From Gimesia chilikensis (lineage in GTDB: Bacteria; Planctomycetota; Planctomycetia; Planctomycetales; Planctomycetaceae): a stretch of 64,000 nt of DNA. Position numbers and translations under genes: made by a program. Below the pieces are notes generated by a model. The model had not been told where the DNA came from. It did not search any database and saw only the letters and a program-made list of their open reading frames with translations. Below are positions 37,698 through 47,074 of this stretch, piece after piece; position 1 is the stretch's first letter, and each line of letters begins with the position of its first letter. Where the stretch lies: positions 1,637,001 through 1,701,000 of the forward strand of contig NZ_CP036266.1 of NCBI RefSeq assembly GCF_007744075.1, given 5' to 3'.

Positions 37698-38723
37698 TTA
37701 GAATTCCCCTACCGTTTCTCCTCCGTTCTTGGAGCCCAGTGCGCCCCAGATGCCATAGGGGCTTTTACCTGAAGTGACCTGCGATGCAGCTATATTACCG
37801 GTGTCGATGTTCTCGCTGATAAAGCGGACCGCGCCATCTCCCATCAATAAGTGCACGCCCCCTACATGTCTGCTGGAGGGAGGTAAGATTCCCGATGTTG
37901 TCTGTCCATTACAGACCGGCGAATTGGGAGGCAGGATGGTGTTAAAGTTGATGTAGCCTGCACGTCCATCAGTCCAGCGTGTTCCCAGGGAGCGGTTCCG
38001 GTCCAGCAGTCCAGTGGTAAAAGCACCATTCACAAAACTGGCCCGGCACGCAGATGGGTTTGTGGTGTTGCTGGTGGAGTTGGTGCCGAACGTGTTGGCC
38101 GGTGTCAGGGAGCCCGCTCCGGGGGGACGCACACATTCTGAGACCATAGCTGTGTTGCTGGTGCCGTCGATGATATCCCGCATGCGAACACTGGTCCGGA
38201 AACCAAATACGCCCCGCAGAGCACCGGATGAGTTCGTTTCGAGATTGCTGTACTGGTCGCCTACTGAGAACAGGTAATTATGTTGACCCAATGTGGTGAT
38301 GTCACCAGTGTCGACGTCGGACGGGCACATGATAATAGCCAGTTTGGTTTTGTAAGCTGAAAACCCTGTGTTCCAGACATAGGACGTCGATCCCAGGTTA
38401 CCTGTGATCTGTTCGTAGAGTGGGGCTTGGTCCAGGTAGGGAAGTAAAGGGACGTAAGTGCTGAAGCGGGAGTCCGGCCCACAGGTCGTGCAGGTGCTTT
38501 GATAGGGACCGATTCGGCTGGCGGGAAACATACCGTGGGTGGAATGGTAATTGTGTAGCGCCAATCCCATCTGCTTGAGATTATTTTTGCAGGTGCTGCG
38601 TCGAGCAGCCTCACGTGCCTGCTGGACTGCGGGCAGGAGCAGTGCGATTAAAATAGCAATAATGGCGATGACGACCAGCAGCTCAATGAGCGTAAAGCCG
38701 CGTTGGGATTTTGATGGTTTCAT
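37698..38723 (-). CDS. DUF1559 protein with type IV pilin-like N-terminus (first copy)
   Basis: A 341-residue protein. The N-terminus has a prepilin cleavage site and hydrophobic helix ([35 protein letters not shown]), followed by the [16 protein letters not shown] motif of the DUF1559 family. The C-terminal region carries [23 protein letters not shown]. These proteins are very numerous in planctomycete genomes and are thought to be pseudopilin-like surface proteins processed by a prepilin peptidase; the precise role is unknown. The FecR-LamG gene ends 57 bp upstream. Confidence 0.93.
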   Translation of the reverse strand: MKPSKSQRGFTLIELLVVIAIIAILIALLLPAVQQAREAARRSTCKNNLKQMGLALHNYHSTHGMFPASRIGPYQSTCTTCGPDSRFSTYVPLLPYLDQAPLYEQITGNLGSTSYVWNTGFSAYKTKLAIIMCPSDVDTGDITTLGQHNYLFSVGDQYSNLETNSSGALRGVFGFRTSVRMRDIIDGTSNTAMVSECVRPPGAGSLTPANTFGTNSTSNTTNPSACRASFVNGAFTTGLLDRNRSLGTRWTDGRAGYINFNTILPPNSPVCNGQTTSGILPPSSRHVGGVHLLMGDGAVRFISENIDTGNIAASQVTSGKSPYGIWGALGSKNGGETVGEF

Positions 38724-38780
38724 TTGATTCCTGCTTCGATAAAAAAAATAAAAAGGCCAGGCGAGAACCGTTCTCGACCG

Positions 38781-40409
38781 TTATGGATCTGCGATCAACG
38801 CTGGTTGTGCCTGCGAATTTGAGAAGCGGTCGGGGATGCCTCGAATAAACCGTACGTCGGCAATCTCGCCTCCCCAGTGCCGGGAGATGTCGGAAAGCGT
38901 GGAGCCTCCCACCGCCAGAACTCCCCCCGGTGAGAGAGGCAGAATGTCTTTAATATTGGTAAATGTCTGCTGCAAATCGGGGGTTGAAGAAAATTCAGGG
39001 GTGCGGGTATACGTCACAATGCTGTCGTTCGGAGCTGCGGTGTTGGCATCGTAGGTGAAGACAATCCGGTACCAGCGATCTTGATCCCAGCGAATATTCT
39101 GATTGGTTTGCCAGGAATGATATTGGTTCGCCGCATCCAGAAAACCGAAGCCCAGTCTGCCTGAGTTGCTGTCGGAGTACAGGTTCAATTGAGAGGTGCT
39201 GTGCAGTCGGGTATTACGATAATGAAACAGTGTGTCGGAGTCCCCCTGGCGATCACGGCTGGGGTTGCGTGCCCAGAGCGTGATTGTGAATCGCTTGAGA
39301 TCGAATAGTTCTGCTTCGGTGGTATTCAGCGTCCGAAACAGTTTATGTAACTGTGATCGAAACGGTCCGGCTGCAGTTGAAGAATTATGTGGCGCCGGTT
39401 TGCTTGTAAAGGGAGAATGTCCTGTTTCAGCCATGACATTCAGATCCAGTTGGTGATCTCCCGAGTCGCGTGCCGTGACGGATGATTCTGGTTCGTTGAG
39501 TTTCCAGTGGGCAACGATCCGGGGTTCGTTTCTGGCCAGGTTCTGTACGAAGATTTCGGGTGAAGCTTCAATTCGGGTGATCGTTTTCGATTCAGGTTGT
39601 ACCCGAACAGCTGTGTTTTCGGTCAGATCCTGCGTCTCTGTGATTTCACGAGCTGTGTCAAGCAGATTAAACCGGACAAGTCCCTGGATAACATGCACCT
39701 CGGTTTCATGGGACGGATTGACGACCAGGCCGAAACGTGTTCCCAGGTCAATGACGCGCGAAGTGGGAGTTTCGATGGTGAGGCCTCGGGCAGCGGGAGG
39801 TACATGTGCAAACAGATGGCCCTGGTTTAAACGGAACTGATCAGAGCCGATTGCATTCAGCCGAGCAGGTCCTTTGAGAACGATCCGGGCGCCGGAAACC
39901 GTTTCCAGTTCGACAAGACCTTGCTCCAGGTGGAGCTGATCTCCGGTGCGCAGGCGTTGATTTTGTAGCCAGTTTCGCTTGCCTGTCGCCCAGTGTGCCT
40001 CCTGGAGCCGGATGATTTGTGCCTGATAGGCCGGAGGGTTCTGGCGATTCGCTTGGGAATAAACCAGGTAGCCAACTCCCAGCAGGCAAAATGCGAAAAG
40101 CGTGGCTGAGCTGAGCAGGAGTGCCCATCTCCGGTTTCCCTGTTTTTCCGGGAGGTAGTCGGGGATCGTGCGCAATTCTCCAGAGGGGAGCGGATCGTAA
40201 GTTGTCGATCGCCCCAGCGGACCAGGATCGACAATGCCTTCCCATTCCAGATTGGCACACATGCCCGCATACTGCACGAATAAGTCGCGGGCAGCGTCGT
40301 GGCTGAGCACCATTTTTTCCAGCCTTGCGGCCTGTCGCGGATTGAGTGAACCGTACTGGTATTCCCAGCAGAGGTGCATCAATTCTTCCTGTTCCTGGGG
40401 AGACAGCAT
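38781..40409 (-). CDS. Membrane protein with FecR domain and C-terminal LamG domain
   Basis: A 542-residue single-span protein. The N-terminal part (about 1-90: EELMHLCWEYQYGSLNPRQAARLEK) looks like a cytoplasmic anti-sigma segment. One membrane helix follows at about 95-117 (WALLLSSATLFAFCLLGVGYLVYS). A FecR domain lies at about 165-265 (TGDQLHLEQGLVELETVSGARIVLKGPA, VIDLGTRFGLVV) and a LamG/concanavalin-like domain at about 330-540. Its start codon shares one base with the sigma-factor stop (TGATG), so translation is likely coupled. This arrangement suggests an anti-sigma factor that senses a glycan outside the membrane. Confidence 0.88.
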   Translation of the reverse strand: MLSPQEQEELMHLCWEYQYGSLNPRQAARLEKMVLSHDAARDLFVQYAGMCANLEWEGIVDPGPLGRSTTYDPLPSGELRTIPDYLPEKQGNRRWALLLSSATLFAFCLLGVGYLVYSQANRQNPPAYQAQIIRLQEAHWATGKRNWLQNQRLRTGDQLHLEQGLVELETVSGARIVLKGPARLNAIGSDQFRLNQGHLFAHVPPAARGLTIETPTSRVIDLGTRFGLVVNPSHETEVHVIQGLVRFNLLDTAREITETQDLTENTAVRVQPESKTITRIEASPEIFVQNLARNEPRIVAHWKLNEPESSVTARDSGDHQLDLNVMAETGHSPFTSKPAPHNSSTAAGPFRSQLHKLFRTLNTTEAELFDLKRFTITLWARNPSRDRQGDSDTLFHYRNTRLHSTSQLNLYSDSNSGRLGFGFLDAANQYHSWQTNQNIRWDQDRWYRIVFTYDANTAAPNDSIVTYTRTPEFSSTPDLQQTFTNIKDILPLSPGGVLAVGGSTLSDISRHWGGEIADVRFIRGIPDRFSNSQAQPALIADP

Positions 40410-40939
40410 CAGAACAGATCTCCTGAATTCAGGCGACGCTGAATGCAGCTCAAAAGCAGCTCATGCGCGCGACGCATAATTTTATAAATTGCATTAGGAG
40501 TGCGTTTCAGCTCCCGGGCCACCGAGATGGGGCTGGCATCGGGTTCGTAGATTTTCTCCAGCACTTCCCGCTGTCGATCGGTCAATAGTTCAAAGCAGAC
40601 TGATAACGCTGCCTGCTGCTGATCCAGTTCATCAATGGAGACCATGGCACTTTCCGCGACCCGGTTATAGAATTCATCAGAGAAAATATGTCGTTCCAGA
40701 TTTTGACGCCGACGATAATTCAGGACTTCATATCGAACAATCTGACAACTCCAGGCCCAGAAATTGGACCCGGTTTCAAACGTATCAAACCTGGCCCAGA
40801 GTACGGTGCACGTATTCTGATAGATCTCTTCGGCATCAGTTCGATTATCTACCAGCGATCTGATGAACCGGTAGATTCTCTGGCTGTGCCGGGAGAACAG
40901 CATGATGAATTCAGTTGTGCGGTCGGTTACTACCGCCAT
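40409..40939 (-). CDS. ECF-type RNA polymerase sigma factor
   Basis: A 176-residue sigma-70 family protein with region 2 (FRHSQ-like start, YRFIRSLVDNRTDAEEIYQNTCTVLWARFDTF, NFWAWSCQIVRYEVLNYRRRQ) and region 4 (LTDRQREVLEKIYEPDASPISVARELKRTPNAIYKIMRRAHELLLSCI). It is of the short planctomycete/Verrucomicrobia type, without extra domains. The start at 40939 follows AGAGGT at seven bases. It is first in an operon with the FecR-LamG membrane protein, and target promoters would be expected upstream of itself or other surface genes. Confidence 0.93.
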   Translation of the reverse strand: MAVVTDRTTEFIMLFSRHSQRIYRFIRSLVDNRTDAEEIYQNTCTVLWARFDTFETGSNFWAWSCQIVRYEVLNYRRRQNLERHIFSDEFYNRVAESAMVSIDELDQQQAALSVCFELLTDRQREVLEKIYEPDASPISVARELKRTPNAIYKIMRRAHELLLSCIQRRLNSGDLF

Positions 40940-41153
40940 GGAAAGTACCTCTCACTGGAACGCGACGAGAGAAGTTTTGGGGAACCCCTAGTGAATACAG
41001 CGTGAGGGGGCCAAAATTAGCCGCGGAAAATTGATTTTTTTGTGGTTTTCTGTCAATTTGATCATCAACGGTACATTGATCTCGGGCATTTTTAATAATC
41101 GTGTTATCTATCTTCAGGATTCATAGTGACTTACGAACAGCTGAGACAGAGAC

Positions 41154-41591
41154 ATGCAATTTAGAGAAATATCCTGGCAGTCCGACGAATATCAACAGGC
41201 TTGCGAACTCAGAAATACAATTTTACGTCGCCCTCTCGGAATGAATCTGTTACAGGAAGATCTCTCCGGTGAAACGGAATACTTGCATTTCGGAATGTTT
41301 GAATCGGATCGGCTGGTCGCTTGTGTGCTCGCGGTGCCTCTCGGTTCGGGGCGGGCGAAGCTGAGGCAGATGGCGGTGTCGGGTGAGTGTCAGGGGCAGG
41401 GGATTGGTCGGCGTTTGATTCAGTCGGTAGAAGATTGTCTGGTACAGCAAGGGTTCCAGGTTGTGGAGCTCGATGCCCGGCGGGAGGCGGTTGGCTTTTA
41501 TGAGAAACTGGGCTACGTCTCGCAGGGGGATGAGTTCATCTCAGTGACGATTCCGCATCAACGCATGACGAAAGTGATTGCTGCTGACTGA
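41154..41591 (+). CDS. GNAT-family N-acetyltransferase
   Basis: A 145-residue acetyl-CoA-dependent acyltransferase fold. It has the central strand LVACVLAVPLGSGRAKLRQMAV, the acetyl-CoA pyrophosphate loop CQGQGIGRRLIQSVE (the R/Q-x-x-G-x-G/A motif) and a C-terminal GFYEKLGYVSQGDEF. It resembles ElaA/YjcF-type small GNATs. Substrate unknown. It ends 9 bp before the stop of the convergent DUF1501 gene. Confidence 0.9.
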   Translation: MQFREISWQSDEYQQACELRNTILRRPLGMNLLQEDLSGETEYLHFGMFESDRLVACVLAVPLGSGRAKLRQMAVSGECQGQGIGRRLIQSVEDCLVQQGFQVVELDARREAVGFYEKLGYVSQGDEFISVTIPHQRMTKVIAAD

Positions 41592-41600
41592 TGCGATCGC

Positions 41601-43022
41601 TCAGCCGAGCAGCTCTTTAATCACAGCGCCCCCGGTCTGGCTGAGGACTTTAAACCGGCCTTCGTGGAAGTAGGTCAGCTGGTTGTCGTCGAGTCCCATG
41701 ATGTGTTCGAGCGTGACATGCAGATTGCGAATCGGGTTGACGACTTCGACAGCATGGTCGCCGATTTCGTCCGTGGCACCGATGCGATGACCGGCTTTGA
41801 CACCACCTCCCGCCATCCACATCGCCATGCCTTTCGCGTTATGATCCCGACCCGCGGCCTGTCTACCACTGCGGATGCCGTTGTCGGGCGAGCGACCGAA
41901 TTCTCCGGTCCAGACGACGAGCGTTTCATCCAACAGACCGCGTGCTTTGAGGTCTTTCAGCAGGGCCGCAATCGGCTGATCGACGGCCTGCATGCGGGCT
42001 TTGTGAGAACGTTCCAGGAAATCATGTGAATCCCAGCCGGCGGCGTAGATCTGCACGAAACGCACTCCCGATTCGACGAGTTTCCGCGCCAACAGGCAGC
42101 GGCGACCGAAGCTGTCGGTTTCTTTCTGTCCCAGACCGTACATGTCCTGAGTCTGCTGGGTTTCTGATTCGAGGTTGATGATATCCGGAACCTGGGTCTG
42201 CATTCGGAACGCAAGTTCGTACGATTCCATGCGGGCTGCGAGCACCTCTTCGTGTGGATGCCGTTGCTGGTCCTGCTGATTCAGTTTCGCCAGCAAATCG
42301 AGATTTTTACGCTGGGTCTCACGGGTGACGTTTGGAGGCGGATTCAGGTCGAGAATTGGTGAGCCCGTCGAACGGAGTGCGGTTCCCTGGAAGTAAGCGG
42401 GCAGAAACCCGTTGGACCAGTTAGCAGCGCCCCCCTGCGGGTAGGCCACTTCGGGGAGGACGATGAACGCGGGCAGGTTTTGATTTTCGGTGCCCAGGCC
42501 ATAGGTCATCCAGGAGCCGATCGCGGGATCACCGCCGAATCGATTGCCGGTATTCATGTGGTAACAGGCGGTCGGGTGGTTGATCGATTCCGCCTGCAGA
42601 CCGTGATAGACGCAGAGGTCGTCGGCGACTTCTGAGAGGTGCGAAAAATGTTCGCTGAGTGAAATCCCTGATTCGCCCGCCTGACGATGCTGAAACGGAC
42701 TTTTAATGTAATAGCGTTTGCCGCTGGCCATCGCGGAGACCTGTTTGTCTTCGCGGACGAATTCCTTGAGGTGCAGCTTTTCCAGGGCCGGCTTGGGATC
42801 GAAGGTATCGATGTGGCTGGGGCCTCCTTCCATGAACAGAAAGATGCAGGCTTTGGCGCGCGGTTTCAGATGCGGATCGCGGGGAGCGAGCGGCGGTCCG
42901 TCGATCAGGTTCTGCTGCTTCGGCTCTGTTTTCTGTTCGGCCTGCAGCAGCGCATTGAAAGCGACGGTGCCCAGGCTGGCGCCCATGCCATAGAGAAAAT
43001 CGCGTCGTTGTAATCGGTGCAT
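41601..43022 (-). CDS. DUF1501 protein with Tat signal (second copy)
   Basis: A 473-residue member of the DUF1501 family with a twin-arginine signal (LQRRDFLYGMGASLGTVAF). Family blocks are IFLFMEGGPSHIDTFDPKP, LSEHFSHLSEVADDLCVYHGLQ, YAAGWDSHDFLE and VVWTGEFGRSPDN followed by GRDHNAKGMAMWMAGGGVK. It follows a DUF1549/DUF1553 gene by 7 bp, so the two are cotranscribed. Compared with the copy at 16465 the catalytic-looking blocks are conserved, while the middle diverges. The function is unproven. Confidence 0.92.
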   Translation of the reverse strand: MHRLQRRDFLYGMGASLGTVAFNALLQAEQKTEPKQQNLIDGPPLAPRDPHLKPRAKACIFLFMEGGPSHIDTFDPKPALEKLHLKEFVREDKQVSAMASGKRYYIKSPFQHRQAGESGISLSEHFSHLSEVADDLCVYHGLQAESINHPTACYHMNTGNRFGGDPAIGSWMTYGLGTENQNLPAFIVLPEVAYPQGGAANWSNGFLPAYFQGTALRSTGSPILDLNPPPNVTRETQRKNLDLLAKLNQQDQQRHPHEEVLAARMESYELAFRMQTQVPDIINLESETQQTQDMYGLGQKETDSFGRRCLLARKLVESGVRFVQIYAAGWDSHDFLERSHKARMQAVDQPIAALLKDLKARGLLDETLVVWTGEFGRSPDNGIRSGRQAAGRDHNAKGMAMWMAGGGVKAGHRIGATDEIGDHAVEVVNPIRNLHVTLEHIMGLDDNQLTYFHEGRFKVLSQTGGAVIKELLG

Positions 43023-43029
43023 ATTTGTG

Positions 43030-45843
43030 TTACCGCAGATAAATGAATTCGTTGGAGTTCATCAGGACCAGACAGAGTTCGGCCAGGGCCCGGGTTTCGG
43101 CATCGACGTCCCAGGGCTTGAGATCCTGAATGTAGTTTTCAGTCAGATCCAGTTTTTCGGTCCAGGTAAAAGACTCGCCTGTCAATTCTTCGATCATCGA
43201 CCGCTTGACCTCCCGCGGAAGCGGAATTGGTTTCGGTGGATGGGCGGCGTGGTAGTCCTGCATTTCTTTGACATGCTTCAACGCCAGTTGCAGTTCCTCT
43301 GGAGTCGGTGTGCGGAGCGTCACCTGCTGGAAGGCCTGCGAAACGGCCTCAGGTAGTGGCTGGTTTTTCTGACTGATTTCATGCGCCAGAGCAATAGCAC
43401 GATCATGGGTGAACTGTCCATTAAACAGAGCGAAGACCTGGGGAGTGACAGTGGTTTCGTCACGACGCTCACAGGAGATTTCACTTCCGGGCCGATTGAA
43501 AACGTCGAGCATTGGATCGGACAGAGTTCGGTAGCGGAAGGCGTACAGAGTCCGGCGATTGCGCTGTTTCGGTTCAGGCATTGGTTGATACGCGGGAGCG
43601 ACCGAACCCATGATGTGCCGGGGCTGGAGCGCGACTTCCCAGTTGATTTCCGGGAAGACACCGGGACCACCCATTTCCGGATTCAACTCGCCCGTGATTG
43701 TGAGCAATGAGTCTCGGATCTGTTCGGCAGTCAGGCGACGTGTTGGAAAGTGCGAGAGCCATTGGTTGCTGGAATCAAGACGCGCGACCAGCTCTGCATC
43801 CGCAGGTCGGCTGCTCTGCTGATAAGTATTGGAAGTCATGATCAGGTGATGCAGCTGTTTGATCGACCAGCCGTGATCCATGAACCAGGTCGCCAGCCAG
43901 TCCAGCAATTCGGGATGAGAGGGCTTAGCGCCCTTTTGGCCGAAGTTGTTGGGGGTGGCGACCAGACCGGTGCCGAAATGCATCTGCCAGATGCGGTTGA
44001 CGATGACACGGGCAGTGAGTGTGTTGTTCGAACTGGCAATCCAGCGGGCCAGTGCGAGTCGTCGTCCATCGGCTGTATTGGGAATGGTATTCCAGGCGTT
44101 GGGGCTCTGACGGTCATTGGAACCCGCCATAGCGCTGAGTACGCCGGGAGTGACTTTATCCGTAGGAGCGGTGATGGCACCACCGGCGAGAATGAAGATC
44201 TCTTCGACATCGCCTTTTCGCTGTTTGGGGCCGGGGATCAGGTTGACCGCTTTGGTGGAGCGGAAGTTGTTCGACGGACCGTTATAGACGCTGAAGCAGT
44301 ATGGTTCGTAGCGTTTGAGCTCCCGCTCGAAGTAGTCGATGCGTTTGTTGTTGATTTTGAGCAAGCTTTTTTCGAGTTCGGACAGACCAAACCAGCGAAG
44401 GGGCGGGCGTTTGTCTGCGGCAACCTGCTTCAGGTTTTTAAAGCCGTTCTCTTTCAGCCAGGCTGCGATCGCGGCGTCGGTCTTTTGCTTGAACTGTTCC
44501 TGCTGTGCTTTTGTTTCGGCCAGCAGTTTTTCCGTGCGAACCTTCATATGGTCGAAGCCGGAGATGTTTTCAAATGGCTGATAGGCGACTTTGCGGTCGG
44601 CGAACTGCACGGGGGCAAAGACGGCCTGAATGCGATAGTAGTCGCGGGTGGGGACAGGATCGAATTTGTGATCGTGGCATTTGGCACAGCGGAAACTGTG
44701 TGCCAGGAAGCTTACGCCAACACTTTGTGTAATGTCATCCAGAAACAGCTGGCGGGTGACCGCGGCGACGCTCATGCCGGTATGTTCCCAGGGACCGCTC
44801 CGCAGAAAACCGGTGGCGATCAGCATTTCAGGATCGGTGGGATCGAGTTCATCGCCGGCGAGCTGTTCGACGATAAAGCGATTGTAAGGCTTGTCGGCAT
44901 TGAAGCTGCGTACCAGATAATCGCGGTAACGCCAGGCATTGGGACGTTCGTAGTCGTTGGCAAAACCGCTGGTGTCGGCGTAGCGGACGATGTCGATCCA
45001 CATCTGGGTCATCTGTTCGCCGTAGTGCCGACTGTTTAATAAGCGTTGAATGGTCTGGGACCAGGCAGTGGAGGACTGCTGTTGTTCTAAAGAGCGAATC
45101 TCATCCAGTGCAGGAGGGAGTCCGGTCAGATCGTAGCTGGCCCGTCGGAGCAGCGTTTTGCGGTCAGCGGGGGGAGAGGAAGTTAACTTCTTTTCCTGGA
45201 GCTTACGCTGAATAAAGGCGTCAATCGGATGCCGCTGGGAAGCAGGTGTTTTCGTCAGGGCCTGCCAGGGGACATCCGGTCGTTGGATTGGTTGATAGGC
45301 CCAGACATCTTCCGGTTCGTATGTGCGATTCGTCCAGGTGGGAGACTGACCGCCGGAAGTGGACATGACGATTTCCCGGGCAGAACTGGCATCACTCGAA
45401 CTCGGGGCAGGCAGGCTTTTGTCAGTCCAGATGGCACCGTCTGCGATCCATTGTCTGATGACATCGATTTCCGCGTCACTCAGGCGGTTTCGTTCCTGTG
45501 GCGGCATCTGGATGCTGTCATCTTTCCAGGTGACAGCGTTCCAGAAGGGACTCTGTTCCGGTTTGCCGATGATCACCGCGGCCTCCCCCGATTCGCCCCC
45601 TTTGATCAGCGCCGCGCGGCTAAGCATGTTGTATTCCCCCTTGATGTCGTCGGGGGTCGCTCCGTGACAGCCCAGACATTTTTGTTCGAGCAGAGGGCGG
45701 ACTTTGCGGAGGAAGAATGTTTCCTGCGGCGTGAGCTGTGTTTCTTCCGCGTTTGCAGATTTGTTCGACAGGAAGCTGCAGAGCAGACCACAGCCCAGGC
45801 AGAACAAAAGCTTCAAGGTATCATGAAGTGTGAGCGCACGCAT
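43030..45843 (-). CDS. Planctomycete cytochrome C / DUF1549 / DUF1553 protein (second copy)
   Basis: A 937-residue exported protein. A signal peptide (LLFCLGCGLLCSFLSNKSANA) leads into the PSCyt1 domain with CLGCHG at 56-61 and the MPPQERNRLSDAEIDVIRQWI block. DUF1549 follows (about 190-400: LLRRASYDLTGLPPALDEI, MWIDIVRYADTSGFAND), then DUF1553 (about 600-880: TLTARVIVNRIWQMHFGTGLV, ISCERRDETTVTPQVF). Unlike the copy at 18028 it has no LamG insertion. I start it at the ATG at 45843, since the 18 residues from the upstream ATG at 45897 are charged and precede the hydrophobic signal. Confidence 0.9.
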   Translation of the reverse strand: MRALTLHDTLKLLFCLGCGLLCSFLSNKSANAEETQLTPQETFFLRKVRPLLEQKCLGCHGATPDDIKGEYNMLSRAALIKGGESGEAAVIIGKPEQSPFWNAVTWKDDSIQMPPQERNRLSDAEIDVIRQWIADGAIWTDKSLPAPSSSDASSAREIVMSTSGGQSPTWTNRTYEPEDVWAYQPIQRPDVPWQALTKTPASQRHPIDAFIQRKLQEKKLTSSPPADRKTLLRRASYDLTGLPPALDEIRSLEQQQSSTAWSQTIQRLLNSRHYGEQMTQMWIDIVRYADTSGFANDYERPNAWRYRDYLVRSFNADKPYNRFIVEQLAGDELDPTDPEMLIATGFLRSGPWEHTGMSVAAVTRQLFLDDITQSVGVSFLAHSFRCAKCHDHKFDPVPTRDYYRIQAVFAPVQFADRKVAYQPFENISGFDHMKVRTEKLLAETKAQQEQFKQKTDAAIAAWLKENGFKNLKQVAADKRPPLRWFGLSELEKSLLKINNKRIDYFERELKRYEPYCFSVYNGPSNNFRSTKAVNLIPGPKQRKGDVEEIFILAGGAITAPTDKVTPGVLSAMAGSNDRQSPNAWNTIPNTADGRRLALARWIASSNNTLTARVIVNRIWQMHFGTGLVATPNNFGQKGAKPSHPELLDWLATWFMDHGWSIKQLHHLIMTSNTYQQSSRPADAELVARLDSSNQWLSHFPTRRLTAEQIRDSLLTITGELNPEMGGPGVFPEINWEVALQPRHIMGSVAPAYQPMPEPKQRNRRTLYAFRYRTLSDPMLDVFNRPGSEISCERRDETTVTPQVFALFNGQFTHDRAIALAHEISQKNQPLPEAVSQAFQQVTLRTPTPEELQLALKHVKEMQDYHAAHPPKPIPLPREVKRSMIEELTGESFTWTEKLDLTENYIQDLKPWDVDAETRALAELCLVLMNSNEFIYLR

Positions 45844-46112
45844 GAAACAGTCTCTTTCAGGTTCGGATGATTTCCAGGGAACAGAAAGCACAGACATTGA
45901 TGCCTACAGGTTACTTGCTCAGCAGAGAGAAATCAATTTCTGTTGATCTATGACTTTGCCCGGCGCCGACAAAGTTACACCGTCTTTCTCTAAACAAAGT
46001 TACGAATTTGGGTGGGAAGGCGCACAGGCATGCGATAGGATAGCAGGAGAGAATCATCCCGGCAGTGCGTGAAGCCTGCTGTGTCCCGCCCAACAACAGG
46101 AAAAGGAAAAAC

Positions 46113-46964
46113 ATGAATATCCGGCTCAATAAGTCGTTATTAATTTTGAGTGCATGCACTGCTTTGAGTCTGTTCGCTCAGGGAAGTCTGCCTGCACAGA
46201 ACAAAGTCAAGAAGCAGGTGAAAGAACAGTTGGAAGTAAAACCTGGTTCGGTTACCGATGGTGCCATTGTCGAGATTCCACCCGAAGACAAACTGCATCC
46301 GGGGTACACTTCTCTGTTCAATGGAAAAAATCTGAGCGGCTGGAAAGTGCCGGAAGGGGATAACGGGCACTGGAAAGTTGAAGATGGTGTCATCGACTAT
46401 GACGCACAGAGTGAATCCAAGGGAGATAAGAATCTCTGGACCGAGAAAGAATATGGCGATTTCATTTTAAGTATGGAATGGCGGATCAAAGAGACGACCG
46501 GTCTGTATAAGGTTCCGATCGTGCTGTCAGATGGATCGGAACTGAAAGACGCAGACGGCAAAGTCATCACCGTTGAACTGCCAAATGCTGATTCCGGCAT
46601 CTATCTGCGGGGAACTCCCAAGGCTCAGGTAAATATCTGGTGCTGGCCGATCGGATCGGGAGAAGTTTACTCGTACCGCCGCAATCAGTCGGTCGCTCCG
46701 GAAGTCCGGGCCGGTGTGACTCCCAAAGTGAACGCCGATAATCCTGTAGGAGAATGGAACAAGTTCATCATTATCATGGTCAAGGATCGTCTGACCGTAA
46801 TCCTGAATAACAAAATGGTGCTGGAAAATGCCCAGCTGCCCGACGTGCCCGAAAAGGGACCGATCGCGCTGCAGCATCATGGCGGGAAACTGAAAGATGG
46901 CACTTTCAGCCCGGCCAGCAGTCTGATGCAGTTCCGTAATATTTACATCAAGGAACTTGATTAG
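46113..46964 (+). CDS. Secreted DUF1080 (3-keto-disaccharide hydrolase-like) protein
   Basis: A 283-residue exported protein with signal MNIRLNKSLLILSACTALSLF. The DUF1080 jelly-roll starts at LHPGYTSLFNGKNLSGWKV and contains WKVEDGVIDYDAQ, GDFILSMEWRI, PNADSGIYLRGTPKAQVNIWC and GPIALQHHGGKLK. Proteins of this family are linked to glycoside breakdown through 3-keto intermediates, which fits nearby sugar-dehydrogenase-like genes, although no keto-sugar enzyme is adjacent. The ATG at 46113 follows GGAAAAGG. A terminator follows, and the big haem-protein gene is next on the same strand. Confidence 0.88.
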   Translation: MNIRLNKSLLILSACTALSLFAQGSLPAQNKVKKQVKEQLEVKPGSVTDGAIVEIPPEDKLHPGYTSLFNGKNLSGWKVPEGDNGHWKVEDGVIDYDAQSESKGDKNLWTEKEYGDFILSMEWRIKETTGLYKVPIVLSDGSELKDADGKVITVELPNADSGIYLRGTPKAQVNIWCWPIGSGEVYSYRRNQSVAPEVRAGVTPKVNADNPVGEWNKFIIIMVKDRLTVILNNKMVLENAQLPDVPEKGPIALQHHGGKLKDGTFSPASSLMQFRNIYIKELD

Positions 46965-47004
46965 CTACAGATTGATTCTGCTTTATGTATCATTTAGGAT
47001 TGAA

Positions 47005-47047
47005 CCCGTCGGCTGTCTCGTTTGATGAGACAGCAGGCGGGTATTTT
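47005..47047 (+). terminator. Intrinsic terminator after DUF1080 gene
   Basis: CCCGTCGGCTGTCTC, loop GTTTGAT and GAGACAGCAGGCGGG followed by TATTTTC form a stem with a small internal loop, 40 bp after the DUF1080 stop and before the haem-protein gene. Confidence 0.75.
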
Positions 47048-47074
47048 CATTGATCCAGCGCAGGTGATACAACA

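Noticed and set aside
43750..45039. 429-codon plus-strand frame opposite the DUF1549/1553 gene
   Set aside because: It is a shadow of a protein with clear PSCyt1, DUF1549 and DUF1553 signatures.
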